A DNA stretch of 60,385 nucleotides from Propionibacterium sp. (GTDB lineage Bacteria; Actinomycetota; Actinomycetes; Propionibacteriales; Propionibacteriaceae). The stretch covers positions 1 to 60,385 of the forward strand of contig JALHFX010000028.1 of the NCBI GenBank assembly GCA_022837595.1, read 5' to 3'. The notes under the pieces are model-generated. The model worked only from the letters and a program-made list of their open reading frames with translations. It searched no databases and was not told where the DNA came from. Below are positions 34,120 through 41,187 of this stretch, one piece after another; the stretch's first letter is position 1, and each line of letters starts with the position of its first letter. The position numbers were made by a program, and so were the translations under genes.

Positions 34120-35136
34120 TTATTGGTAGGAGGCGGTTAGTCGCTGTTTGTTGCCATCGAGGGTGACTTTGCCGCCGTAGGGCAGTATCCACTGCGGGCG
34201 GGTATGCCCGAACGGTGGGCCAACACAGACCACGGCATCTGGATTGTAGGCGCTGATCTGCTCGATAACGGCGTCACGCTGCGCTGCCCTTAGTTCCGTG
34301 CGTGCGGCGGTGTCGGGGCGGGTCGTGTCCAGGCCAGTGGCAGCGGCGAGAACACCTCGCTCGCCGAGTGCGCGCACCCAGTGGCTTACGGTGTCAGCCG
34401 ATGGCAAGTATTCCGAGGTTTCCAGCAGGAGGATTGATCCTGCAAGGTCCTCATTTGTTGGCATGCGGTCTGCTAGAGCGATCCAATCGATGACTTCAAG
34501 ACACCCACCCCAGGTGCGGCCCGTTACTGTGCGAGATGGCCCTGCCCATGTCCATGCTTCGGTCACTTCGCGCTCACCAAACTCGGTAAGCGATAGTGGG
34601 TCGGCCCAATCCATACCGAAGTCTTCAGACTCACCAGGCTCGGTAATCTCAAGCTCCGCACCTGTCAGCAACGCGGCGGTCAGCGAGGCGGCATGCTCTG
34701 GATCAATGCGTGGCCCTGGGCCGATGTGCACCTGCGTTGATCCGCCATAGAACCCGGCTACACCATGAGTCCACATCCAGTTCAGGATGCTCGTGTTATC
34801 GCTATAACCGAGGAAGGGCTTAGGGTCTGCGCGCAGCAGCTCGGCGTCCAAATACGGCACGACCTTGATCTGATCGTCTCCACCGATGGTTGCAATAATC
34901 GCTCGGATTTCAGGATGAGCGAGCGCCGCATTGAAATCGGCAGCACGCTCTTCCGGTGAAGCACCCAGCTTCCGTGTGGTAGGGAACTCTACTGGCACCA
35001 GTCCAGTGAGTTCCGCGAAGCGCGCTAGCGCCTGCTCGTGAATAGCCGAAGCGATTGCTGGGGCAGCAAAAGAAGGCGACAGAATCGCCACTTTCTGCCC
35101 CGGTCGTGGTTTCGGCGGAAGCAGGAGACTATTCAT
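34120..35136 (-). CDS. S66 family LD-carboxypeptidase / MccF-like peptidase
   Basis: A 338-residue protein. It opens KPRPGQKVAILSPSFAAP, and the nucleophile segment FLGYSDNTSILNW holds the Ser in GYSD. IATIGGDDQI and the C-terminal PFGHTRPQWILPYGG contribute the Glu/His side of the triad. S66 enzymes cut L,D-bonds in peptidoglycan peptides or, as in MccF, cleave and detoxify microcin C-type compounds. Location in an island among toxin-antitoxin genes favours a self-immunity or defence role, but the sequence alone does not decide. ATG 35136 is chosen over an upstream start because the extra residues are Arg/Cys-rich and coincide with a relic HTH frame. Confidence 0.85.
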   Translation of the reverse strand: MNSLLLPPKPRPGQKVAILSPSFAAPAIASAIHEQALARFAELTGLVPVEFPTTRKLGASPEERAADFNAALAHPEIRAIIATIGGDDQIKVVPYLDAELLRADPKPFLGYSDNTSILNWMWTHGVAGFYGGSTQVHIGPGPRIDPEHAASLTAALLTGAELEITEPGESEDFGMDWADPLSLTEFGEREVTEAWTWAGPSRTVTGRTWGGCLEVIDWIALADRMPTNEDLAGSILLLETSEYLPSADTVSHWVRALGERGVLAAATGLDTTRPDTAARTELRAAQRDAVIEQISAYNPDAVVCVGPPFGHTRPQWILPYGGKVTLDGNKQRLTASYQ

Positions 35137-35230
35137 GCAACCAGTGTCATAGCCACCGTCGGTGGAGTCAAACCATTCGCAGCGAATCGCAACTCGGCGT
35201 TGACAACGAGAAACGCAGTCGCTCCTGCGT

Positions 35231-35259
35231 CTTCTTCCACACCGTTTCACGAGTGATAC
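35231..35259 (-). repeat. Relic HTH segment, copy 1
   Basis: On the minus strand this encodes ITRETVWKKTQ, matching the end of the small HTH protein fragment at 36329-36357 (24 of 29 bases identical). It lies just upstream of the LD-carboxypeptidase gene; the other copy lies just upstream of the HTH antitoxin gene. See the repeat entries below. Confidence 0.5.
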
Positions 35260-35307
35260 AGAAACGGCGGGGCTATCACCCTCACGCTCTCAACCTGAGG
35301 GCAGGCT

Positions 35308-35880
35308 TCAATCGTTCAAATATGGTCGAACGTGTTCGGCGAACTGTGGTGCTCCCGCCCTTGCGATTGCATCTGCAAGCTCTATCGAAGTCATGGGCGG
35401 GTTCTTCTTCGCGTCAGCGGCGCGAGTGAACGACTCCACGGCAGCCTCAAGGCGATCAGACAATAGCTTGCTGAGGAAGGTGTCGGAGGTCATCACCTCC
35501 ACCCCTGACTGAGAGAGTGCAGGAGTCTTGAAGTCTTTGAGATTGCGAGTCAGCAACACATCGACATCGCCGTGGATGCACGCGGCGGCGTGTAGGCGGT
35601 CGCCAGAATCAGGCGACAGCTCATCGGACGCTTTGCCTTGATACAACCGCGCGTCGATCCGATATCTACCAAAGTGAGTGCGCACCGCATCGGTCACCGA
35701 ACGCGCCGACTCGGGAGTACGGAGACCTTCGCGGACGATGACTTCCTCCCACTCTTCCAACACTTCGTCTGTCCAAACCCATGTGAACAGGAAGTCTTCG
35801 GACATTGTGAGTAGTACGTCCATGATGGTGAACGGGAACAACTCGCTGGTGTCAATGAAGACCCGCTGCAATCTGGCCAA
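35308..35880 (-). CDS. PIN-domain toxin
   Basis: About 190 residues. The PIN fold starts RVFIDTSELFPF with the first catalytic Asp. WTDEVLEEWEEVI adds a conserved Glu, and LSPDSGDRLHAAACIHGDVDVLLTRNLKDF carries the second and third acidic residues. PIN toxins are Mg-dependent RNases that cut tRNA, rRNA or mRNA. The likely start is TTG 35880, 4 nt after the stop of the HTH antitoxin, so the two are co-transcribed and probably coupled. The C-terminal 70 residues beyond the PIN core are of unknown function. Confidence 0.75.
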   Translation of the reverse strand: MARLQRVFIDTSELFPFTIMDVLLTMSEDFLFTWVWTDEVLEEWEEVIVREGLRTPESARSVTDAVRTHFGRYRIDARLYQGKASDELSPDSGDRLHAAACIHGDVDVLLTRNLKDFKTPALSQSGVEVMTSDTFLSKLLSDRLEAAVESFTRAADAKKNPPMTSIELADAIARAGAPQFAEHVRPYLND

Positions 35881-35884
35881 GGGC

Positions 35885-36265
35885 TTACACCCCGAGCGCG
35901 GCGCGAATAGCGTCGCCGCCAGCTTGGCGTTGCTCACGCTCAGCCGCTACCTCCAGCACATCCTCAACGCGGATACGCCGGTGGCGACTACCCGGCAGGC
36001 GACGGAAAGGAAGCACGCCGTCTTCGCAGAGACGATCCACGAACTGGCGAGTCACGCCCATGAGCTTGGCGGCCTGAGTGGGTGTTACTTCATCGTCGGC
36101 ACGCATAACCACAACCCGCGCTCCATCAGCGACAGCATCAAGCATCGACCGCACCGCAGACTCAACCGGAGAGTCACCTCGCAACCGCTCCGCGAGACTC
36201 TTGGCGTCGGAGCGCACAGCAGGGTCAACCGGATCGAGGGTAACGGCAAGCGCGTGTGTAGTCAT
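35885..36265 (-). CDS. HTH antitoxin of the excisionase (MerR-like) type
   Basis: A 126-residue protein with an acidic N-terminal helical part (about 1-55). DEVTPTQAAKLMGVTRQFVDRLCEDGVLPFRRLPGSRHRRIRVEDVLEV, interrupted here only by line layout, is a winged-helix DNA-binding domain of the excisionase type at about 58-105. Such proteins pair with PIN toxins in actinobacteria: they neutralise the toxin and repress the operon. The toxin gene starts 4 nt after this gene's stop. Upstream lies a relic HTH frame rather than a recognisable promoter. Confidence 0.8.
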   Translation of the reverse strand: MTTHALAVTLDPVDPAVRSDAKSLAERLRGDSPVESAVRSMLDAVADGARVVVMRADDEVTPTQAAKLMGVTRQFVDRLCEDGVLPFRRLPGSRHRRIRVEDVLEVAAEREQRQAGGDAIRAALGV

Positions 36266-36319
36266 GCCCCCATTCTAGCCGTAACTGCAATAATGACAAC
36301 CGGGGCCACTGTCTGGCTC

Positions 36320-36582
36320 TCACCTGGTCTTCTCCCACACCGTCTGACCAGTGACACCGAATCGCTGGCCAATGCCATTCACACTCACGCCCTGCGCGCG
36401 GGCTGTTCGCATAGTGTCCACTTCCTTGTCTGCCGTGTTCGAGGTCGTTTACTCGGTTCCGCTGACATCTCAATCAACGGGTCATCGGCCCCCTCCTCAG
36501 CCTCGCCAGCCTCGTGTCTGTCCCGATTCCACGCGGAAACCAGCCTTTCAACCCTCGGTCGCCTGTTCCCGTAGTGCTCCAT
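36320..36582 (-). pseudogene. Small HTH (recombinase-like DNA-binding) protein, frameshifted
   Basis: From ATG 36582 the minus strand encodes MEHYGNRRPRVERLVSAWN, then an acidic linker and PSKRPRTRQTRK. In another frame it continues as VDTMRTARAQGVSVNGIGQR and FGVTGQTVWEKTR, then a stop at 36320. The latter is a Hin/resolvase-like HTH (QGVSV..IGQRFGVTGQTV). Length modulo three shows one frameshift, near 36435. The N-terminal 19 codons recur at three other places in the island (see repeat copies), differing mostly at third codon positions, so the family was protein-coding when the copies diverged. Confidence 0.6.
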
Positions 36583-36745
36583 TGCGTCCACAGATGATTG
36601 AGTCGAGCGGCAAGAACGCTCGGGTTCTTGACCGAGGCGATTGAAGCCTGTTAGCGAGCGCGTAGCGCGAGGAGCACCCCAGGCACCAGGCTCGAACCGA
36701 AGCCATCGTCAATATTGGTGGAGGTTCGGGCCTTTGTTGGCATCT
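36525..36745. repeat. Island repeat copy C1 (long form)
   Basis: It begins GATTCCACGCGG, contains CTTTCAACCCTCGGTCG and CTGTTCCC, then hairpin CAAGAAC-GCTCGG-GTTCTTG. Next is a GCCTG...CAGGC hairpin enclosing GAGCGCGTAGCGCGAGG, then a terminal hairpin with arms 36688-36698 (AGGCTCGAACC) and 36723-36733 (GGTTCGGGCCT). It aligns to C2 over about 160 bp. The first 58 bp double as the 5' end of the small HTH frame on the minus strand. Confidence 0.7.
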
Positions 36746-36904
36746 GGGGCTGCACGAGGGGCTCTGGGCGCGGGACAATGCCAAGCACGGCACCAGATCA
36801 GCGGATCACTCTCTGTTTAGGCCTACTGCCAAAGCGAAGCCCGTGAAGGACAAGCGCGATGGAGTTTCCTTTCAGCCCGGCACCGAACTGCTAGCTGTAC
36901 TTCC

Positions 36905-37020
36905 CTGAGCGGACCGTGCGCGAGCTGCCGATGCGTTCGGCTCGCAAAGCTGTCTTCAACGGCATCGTGCACCGCGACTGGAACCTCTACGAGGCCCCGG
37001 GCCCACCCCAGCGCACGTTC
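36905..37020 (+). pseudogene. Relic of an AlbA/divergent AAA-4 type regulator
   Basis: A plus-strand fragment reads LPMRSARKAVFNGIVHRDWN followed by LYEAPGPP. The pattern R-x2-RKAVxNxIVHRDW is the signature found in ATP-binding transcriptional regulators of the AlbA_2/HATPase_c_4 group (usually REALVNAIVHRDY). No start and no continuation are present: the frame soon meets the 35-bp duplication. It is a decayed gene. Confidence 0.45.
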
Positions 37021-37059
37021 GCAGCACGTACGACACTCACGCCTTCTACGCCGAGCAGA

Positions 37060-37129
37060 TGTCCACCCCGCAGCGACGAACGCAGTTCCTCATGTGTCCA
37101 CCCCGCAGCGACGAACGCAGTTCCTCATG
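37060..37129. repeat. Tandem duplication, 2 x 35 bp
   Basis: Two adjacent identical 35-bp units beginning TGTCCACCCCGCAGCGACG and ending CTCATG. It sits in the noncoding stretch before the nucleotidyltransferase gene, in debris of the AlbA-like relic. The second unit runs into CCTCATGAGG, a 10-bp palindrome also found before the first CPBP gene (38666-38675). Confidence 0.8.
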
Positions 37130-37182
37130 AGGCCCAAACATCGCACTTCGCCGACGCTATATCGCGCTCGATAACCCTGGGC

Positions 37183-37188
37183 TAGCAT
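37183..37188 (+). promoter_or_regulatory. -10 box of leaderless mntA-like gene
   Basis: TAGCAT lies 6 nt before the ATG at 37195. Confidence 0.4.
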
Positions 37189-37194
37189 GACGTT

Positions 37195-37638
37195 ATGGAC
37201 GTTCGAGCGGCACGACTGGCAGCCGGGATGAGTCAATCCCAGCTCGCGGCAGCTGCAGATGTTCCCCAACCCAACCTGTCGGCCTACGAGAACGGTCGCC
37301 GCACTCCGAGCCCGGAAGTGCTCGAACGGATCAGCCGAGCGCTGCTGATCCGGCCGTCGGTCCGGCTGCGCGAGCATCGCGACGCCGTATTAGCGATCAT
37401 CGCGTCACACCGCGCCACCGACCCTCGAGTCTTCGGGTCCGTCGCCCGAGGCGAGGACGAGCCTGGCTCCGATCTGGACCTGGTCGTCAGATTCACCGAT
37501 GACGCCAGTGTGCTCGACGAAGTGGGCCTACGGATTGAGCTGAGCGACCTGCTCGGCATCCCGGTCGATGTCGTGGGCGCCGATACCCTTCGCGGAGACT
37601 TCGGCGCCCGCGTGATGAGCGAGTCGGTCCCGGTATGA
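37195..37638 (+). CDS. HTH-nucleotidyltransferase antitoxin (MntA-like)
   Basis: A 147-residue fusion. Residues about 3-50 are an Xre-type HTH (ARLAAGMSQSQLAAAADVPQPNLSAYENGRRTPS). Residues about 70-147 are a minimal nucleotidyltransferase with FGSVARGEDEPGSDLDLVV, the complete GS-x10-DxD motif. MntA antitoxins inactivate HepT toxins by adding AMP to a tyrosine near the RNase motif; the HTH adds DNA binding and probably autoregulation. It overlaps the HepT-like gene by 4 nt (ATGA). It is preceded by a leaderless-type -10 box. Confidence 0.85.
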   Translation: MDVRAARLAAGMSQSQLAAAADVPQPNLSAYENGRRTPSPEVLERISRALLIRPSVRLREHRDAVLAIIASHRATDPRVFGSVARGEDEPGSDLDLVVRFTDDASVLDEVGLRIELSDLLGIPVDVVGADTLRGDFGARVMSESVPV

Positions 37639-37985
37639 GCACCGAACACCGCAAAGCTCACGACGCCATCATCATGGTTACCGACGTCTGCGACACCCTG
37701 GCCGAACTCGTGCCCACCACGATCGATGAGTTCATCGCCGACACCCGCACTCAGTGGGCCGTCGAGATGGGCCTGATTCGCATCGGTGAGGGCGTCAACC
37801 GAATCCCCAACGCCGTGCTCGCCGAGTTCGATGCCCAACCGTGGCGACAGATCATCGGCATGCGCAACTTTGCCGTATACCAGTACGACGACCTCGATCC
37901 GCGGAGGGTGTGGCGCACCGTCACCATCGAGATGCCCGCCCTGCGTGATTACCTGGCCGACACCGTCTTGCCCGGGGTTTCGTGA
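37635..37985 (+). CDS. HepT-like (DUF86) protein, active-site variant
   Basis: A 116-residue all-helical HEPN-type protein, partner of the upstream nucleotidyltransferase, with ATGA overlap. HepT toxins carry the RNase motif R-x4-6-H-x-Y near the C-terminus. The corresponding segment here is GMRNFAVYQYDDLD, where the Arg and the final Tyr are kept but the His position is Tyr. The toxin may therefore lack RNase activity, or use a different residue. The target Tyr for AMP transfer is retained. The rest (IRIGEGVNRIP, RRVWRTVTIEMPALRDYL) fits the family well. Confidence 0.8.
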   Translation: MSTEHRKAHDAIIMVTDVCDTLAELVPTTIDEFIADTRTQWAVEMGLIRIGEGVNRIPNAVLAEFDAQPWRQIIGMRNFAVYQYDDLDPRRVWRTVTIEMPALRDYLADTVLPGVS

Positions 37986-38035
37986 GCACAGAACGCGATC
38001 TGCGCAATCGGCCTCGGACTCCTCGCAGACGCCGT

Positions 38036-38194
38036 GATTCCACGCGGAAACAAGCCTCTCGACCCGTGGTCGCCTGTTCCTGCAGCTTTCCACTACGTCC
38101 ACAGACGATTCAGCCGAGCATCAGGAACGCTCGCGTTCTCGACCGAGGCGATTGAGGGCTGTTAACGAGCGCGTAGCGCGAGGAACAACAGCCC
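38036..38194. repeat. Island repeat copy C2
   Basis: It starts GATTCCACGCGGAAACAAGC, 50 bp after the HepT-like stop, and contains CTCGACCCGTGGTCG (CGACC/GGTCG hairpin) and CTGTTCC. It ends in a hairpin with arms 38156-38163 (GGGCTGTT) and 38187-38194 (AACAGCCC) enclosing GAGCGCGTAGCGCGAGG. The G-C swap in the stem relative to C1 (GCCTG/CAGGC versus GGCTG/CAGCC) is a compensatory change. The minus strand of its left part reads RNRRPRVERLVSAWNH. Confidence 0.75.
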
Positions 38195-38682
38195 ACGCAC
38201 AACGCTCGGTCCCTACAATCAGAGCATGAGTCACGATGAAGGCGTCCTTAGTGGCGCCAGCGCGTGGAACCGCTGCACCGCGCAGACCGTCTTCGATGCT
38301 CGTCGCCACCCCGTACACCCTGGACGCAACCTTCTGCGACCCGCCCAAGTGAACGCACCCTCCGGCCACTGGAGGTCGTCGCGTTCGTGCTGGTAGGCCT
38401 GTCATTCATGTCGAGCGGCGGCGTGGAGGCGGTCGAACTCGCCGGTGCTGAGTTCCCGCAGCGCGCTGACGACTAGCGAGGCGATGTGGCAGACGCGGCT
38501 AGCTAGCGACTTGTGTGGTGGGGAGGTGCGCTGCGAATCTCCGGTCGCGGGCACGGGCCTGTCACACTTGATATGGGGCCGGAAACAGGCGATCGCAGAC
38601 GGGAACAAGAGCACGGCATGGGCGACCCTCCCGAAAGGATGGTCGACACCGACGTTGACATGCGTCCTCATGAGGAGGGCTG
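38195..38682. other. Intergenic stretch, no gene recognised
   Basis: Between repeat C2 and the first CPBP gene. Only short frames without family resemblance are present. The last bases hold a 12-bp palindrome (TCCTCATGAGGA, 38665-38676) overlapping the ribosome binding site of the next gene. Confidence 0.5.
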
Positions 38683-39504
38683 ATGGTTGAGACATCTAGC
38701 CGGCCAAGGATGGAGTTGGCCAAGTTCTTTGCGCTAGCGGTAGGGATCACTTGGCTGTTCTGGATCCCCGACGCGCTCGCAAAGCGCGGGGTGCTCTCCG
38801 ACGTGATGTGGACCAATCTCGGCTTCTTCGGGGCGTGGGGACCCTTGATCGCCGCTCTGTATCTCGTCGCGAGGCAGAAGGGATGGAATGGGATCAAGTC
38901 CCTCTTGAAGCGCGGGACGGACTACAGGTTCGGGAAGGGATGGTGGCTGGTCGTACTCGCGCTCTTCCCTGTTGTGATCTCCGTCGCCTACGTCATCAGC
39001 ATTTCGACCAAAGGAGTGGTTCCGCACTCCGAGGCAGAAGGACAGTACTGGTTCTTGCCCTTCATCTTCTTTGCCGTCCTGTTCACCGGCGGTCCGCTCC
39101 AGGAGGAGTTTGGCTGGAGAGGATACGCGTTGCCGAGGTTGCAGGATATGTATTCGCCCTTCGTGTCCTCGCTGATCCTTGGATTTGTCTGGGGGGTCTG
39201 GCACCTGCCCCAGTTCCTCGTTCCGCACGAGAAGACCGGCATGTTCTACATCACGCCCGTGTGGTCATTCCTCTTGACGGTGATGGCGGCGAGCTTCGTC
39301 TATACCTGGGTCTACAACCACACAGCGGGCAGCGTTTTATCCGCACTCGTCCTGCATGCTCAGATGAACTTGTCCTTCTGGGTGTTCCCGGTCCTCTACA
39401 CCGAGACCGGTCACCTATGGATACTCGGGTTGTTCGCGGCGACCGCGGTAGCGATCGTCCTGACGTCCCCGAGGTCGTGGCTCGTTGGTGGAGGCACGGG
39501 GTAA
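38683..39504 (+). CDS. CPBP family intramembrane metalloprotease (copy 1)
   Basis: A 273-residue protein with about eight membrane segments. It has the CPBP (Abi) motifs: QEEFGWRGYALPRL (EExxxR, about residue 140), WGVWHLPQF (FxxxH-type, about 172), and LHAQMNL (HxxxN, about 226). Members cleave substrates within the membrane, and in Gram-positives some protect against self-made bacteriocins. AGGAGGG at 38672-38678 gives a strong ribosome binding site 4 nt before the ATG, unlike the leaderless genes of the core genome, and the site is inside a palindrome. It lies alone between repeat copies C2 and C3, followed by an HsdM relic. Confidence 0.88.
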   Translation: MVETSSRPRMELAKFFALAVGITWLFWIPDALAKRGVLSDVMWTNLGFFGAWGPLIAALYLVARQKGWNGIKSLLKRGTDYRFGKGWWLVVLALFPVVISVAYVISISTKGVVPHSEAEGQYWFLPFIFFAVLFTGGPLQEEFGWRGYALPRLQDMYSPFVSSLILGFVWGVWHLPQFLVPHEKTGMFYITPVWSFLLTVMAASFVYTWVYNHTAGSVLSALVLHAQMNLSFWVFPVLYTETGHLWILGLFAATAVAIVLTSPRSWLVGGGTG

Positions 39505-39776
39505 GCACCGTTCGCTGGCTGCTGGACGGCGGCAACCCGTCGGTCCGCTACTTTGAGCGTTGGACGTCGTTCACCTACGACAAACTGATCGCTCGCGACA
39601 AGGTCAACCTTGATACCAGCTGGTTGCGAGATGACTCCCTCGATGACCTCGACTCGCTACCCGCACCCGAGGTCATCGCACGCGAGATCGCGGAAAACCT
39701 CGCCGCTACTCTCGCAGAGTTCGAGGCGGTTGACTGGACACTGGAACGAGCCAGCAGCGTGCCGGCGAGAAGATAA
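39505..39776 (+). pseudogene. Relic of a type I restriction-modification HsdM subunit (C-terminus)
   Basis: Plus strand: FTYDKLIARDKVNLDTSWLR, then DDSLDDLDSLPAPEVIAREIAENLAATLAEFEAV in pieces, ending at a TAA at 39776. This is the C-terminal coiled-coil end of HsdM (compare the family pattern RDKxNLDxxWLRDDSLEDxDxLPxPxVxAxEIxEDLxAALxxF). The catalytic NPPF domain and the HsdS and HsdR genes are missing. It abuts the CPBP gene, so recombination joined the two. Confidence 0.65.
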
Positions 39777-39835
39777 TGGAGCAACGTTCCAGGTGAGGTC
39801 TCCCAATGCATCGCCAGCGGCCCGGCCAGGTTCGT

Positions 39836-39970
39836 GATTGCACGCGGAAACAAGCCGCTCGACCGGTGGTCGTCTGTTCCCGCAACGTTCCATTGCTTCC
39901 TCCCCGCGCACAAGGCTCGAACCTTTGCCAACGTCAGCGCTGGTTTAGATTCGAGCCTTGTTGGCGTCTG
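39836..39970. repeat. Island repeat copy C3
   Basis: It starts GATTGCACGCGGAAACAAGC, 60 bp after the HsdM relic's stop. It has CTCGACCGGTGGTCG and CTGTTCCC like C2, lacks the middle hairpins of C1/C2, and ends with a strong hairpin: arms 39911-39921 (CAAGGCTCGAA) and 39950-39960 (TTCGAGCCTTG). That end corresponds to the terminal hairpin of C1. The minus strand reads MERCGNRRPPVERLVSACNH from ATG 39893. Confidence 0.75.
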
Positions 39971-40350
39971 TGGCTCAAGGCAGGGCGTTCGCACCAGCCT
40001 GCAGATCGAGGGGCGTCTCAAATGGCTAGCTGTTTTCGACGCGCAGTTCCTTGTGTTCGTCGATGCAAAGCTTCGCAAGGCGTCTGGTGACCTTGGCGCC
40101 GGTTCGCGGTAAGCCGGGCATGCCGGAGATCACCCAAATGCGTGCCACGGACGATCACGACGATCTGCCTCCAGGGAGCCAGAAGGTTTCGTATGGCCCG
40201 GTAGAAGTGAATTGATTCGTCAGGATATCGACAGCGACGGGTGCCTCGAGGCATCCGCTTTGACGGTGACTTCTCGTCTGGTTCCCGAGCACGCCCTCGA
40301 TTCCCGGCCAGCGCACGTCATCGATCTCCTCGCCGGTGGTTCGGCACTAC
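39971..40350. other. Intergenic stretch, no gene recognised
   Basis: Between repeat C3 and the promoter of the second CPBP gene. Short open frames are present, but none resembles a known family or has a ribosome binding site. Confidence 0.5.
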
Positions 40351-40378
40351 TTGACACAACGGAATACATTTGTATTCT
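40351..40378 (+). promoter_or_regulatory. Promoter of CPBP-TetR operon
   Basis: TTGACA (40351-40356), 16-bp spacer, TATTCT (40373-40378): close to consensus. The -10 lies inside operator 1 and the expected start inside operator 2. Confidence 0.65.
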
Positions 40379-40394
40379 GAATACATATGTATTC
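40362..40394. promoter_or_regulatory. Tandem 16-bp palindromic operators
   Basis: GAATACATTTGTATTC (40362-40377) and GAATACATATGTATTC (40379-40394) are both perfect palindromes, 17 bp centre to centre. They cover the spacer, -10 and start site of the operon encoding the CPBP protease and a TetR protein, the obvious binder. Confidence 0.75.
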
Positions 40395-40406
40395 CGGGAG
40401 GAAATC

Positions 40407-41183
40407 ATGCCAACCAAATTCGCACCGATCGAAGCATCTGCCCGCCTCCGCCCCATGGCGACGTGGCAGACGCGGCGGCCGTGGCTCTCGGCAGTCGTCA
40501 TCGGACTGGGCGGCGTCGTCCTGACTGCGTTCGGTGCGGGCTTCAGCCAGGTGCGAGGGCTTGGCGAGCCCACAGCCACCTATACTCAGGCCGCCTTTGT
40601 CGGAGCATCAGCACTGATCGGGCTGGCCATCATGCTGCAAGCCAGGCTGTCCCTCGCCGAGTACGGGTTTCGGCGACCGCGAGCGATCGCTGACGCGCTC
40701 TGGTTGATTCCTTTGGTGACCCTCCCGGTGATCCTCCTCGCCTCTGAGCGTCTCGCCGTGACCCCGAAGCAGGCACTCGCCTACGGCGTGCTCGCCATCG
40801 CCGTGGGCTTCAACGAGGAGATCTGGTTCCGCGGGCTGCTGCTCGCGGTGCTGCGACGGCTCGGTCGGAGGCGGGCGGTCATCGGGGCGTCGGCTGTGTT
40901 CGGCACCTTGCACCTGACCAACCTTCTCGGCGGAGGAGACCCGACCTACGTTTGGCTGCAATTTGCGTTCGCATGCCTCGTTGGGTTCGTGCTCGCCGAA
41001 CTCGTCGAGGTGACGGGAAGCCTGTGGATCGGCATCGCGTGGCACGCACTTTACGACTTGGTAGCCTTCAGTGTCGGTGACTCGCTGACCACTGGAGCAC
41101 TGGTTGGGATCGCGGCCATGACAGCCGTGCTAGTCGTTTACGCCGCCTACCTCTGGCGTCGGCTACCCAACGGGAAGGACTGA
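40407..41183 (+). CDS. CPBP family intramembrane metalloprotease (copy 2)
   Basis: A 258-residue protein with about seven membrane segments. Motifs: FNEEIWFRGLLLAVLRRLGRR (EExxxR, about residue 135), ASAVFGTLHLTNLL (FxxxH) and IGIAWHALYDLVAF (HxxxD). GGGAGGA at 40396-40402 is an excellent ribosome binding site, and the start is fixed by it. It shares an operon with the TetR gene 4 bp downstream and is controlled by the tandem palindromes. It is only distantly similar to the first CPBP protein, so this is a separate acquisition. Likely role: membrane proteolysis, perhaps immunity against a peptide toxin. Confidence 0.88.
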   Translation: MPTKFAPIEASARLRPMATWQTRRPWLSAVVIGLGGVVLTAFGAGFSQVRGLGEPTATYTQAAFVGASALIGLAIMLQARLSLAEYGFRRPRAIADALWLIPLVTLPVILLASERLAVTPKQALAYGVLAIAVGFNEEIWFRGLLLAVLRRLGRRRAVIGASAVFGTLHLTNLLGGGDPTYVWLQFAFACLVGFVLAELVEVTGSLWIGIAWHALYDLVAFSVGDSLTTGALVGIAAMTAVLVVYAAYLWRRLPNGKD

Positions 41184-41187
41184 GACC

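Noticed and set aside
38402..38695. Minus-strand frame of 97 codons between C2 and the CPBP gene
   Set aside because: No family resemblance, no ribosome binding site, and it overlaps the CPBP start region.
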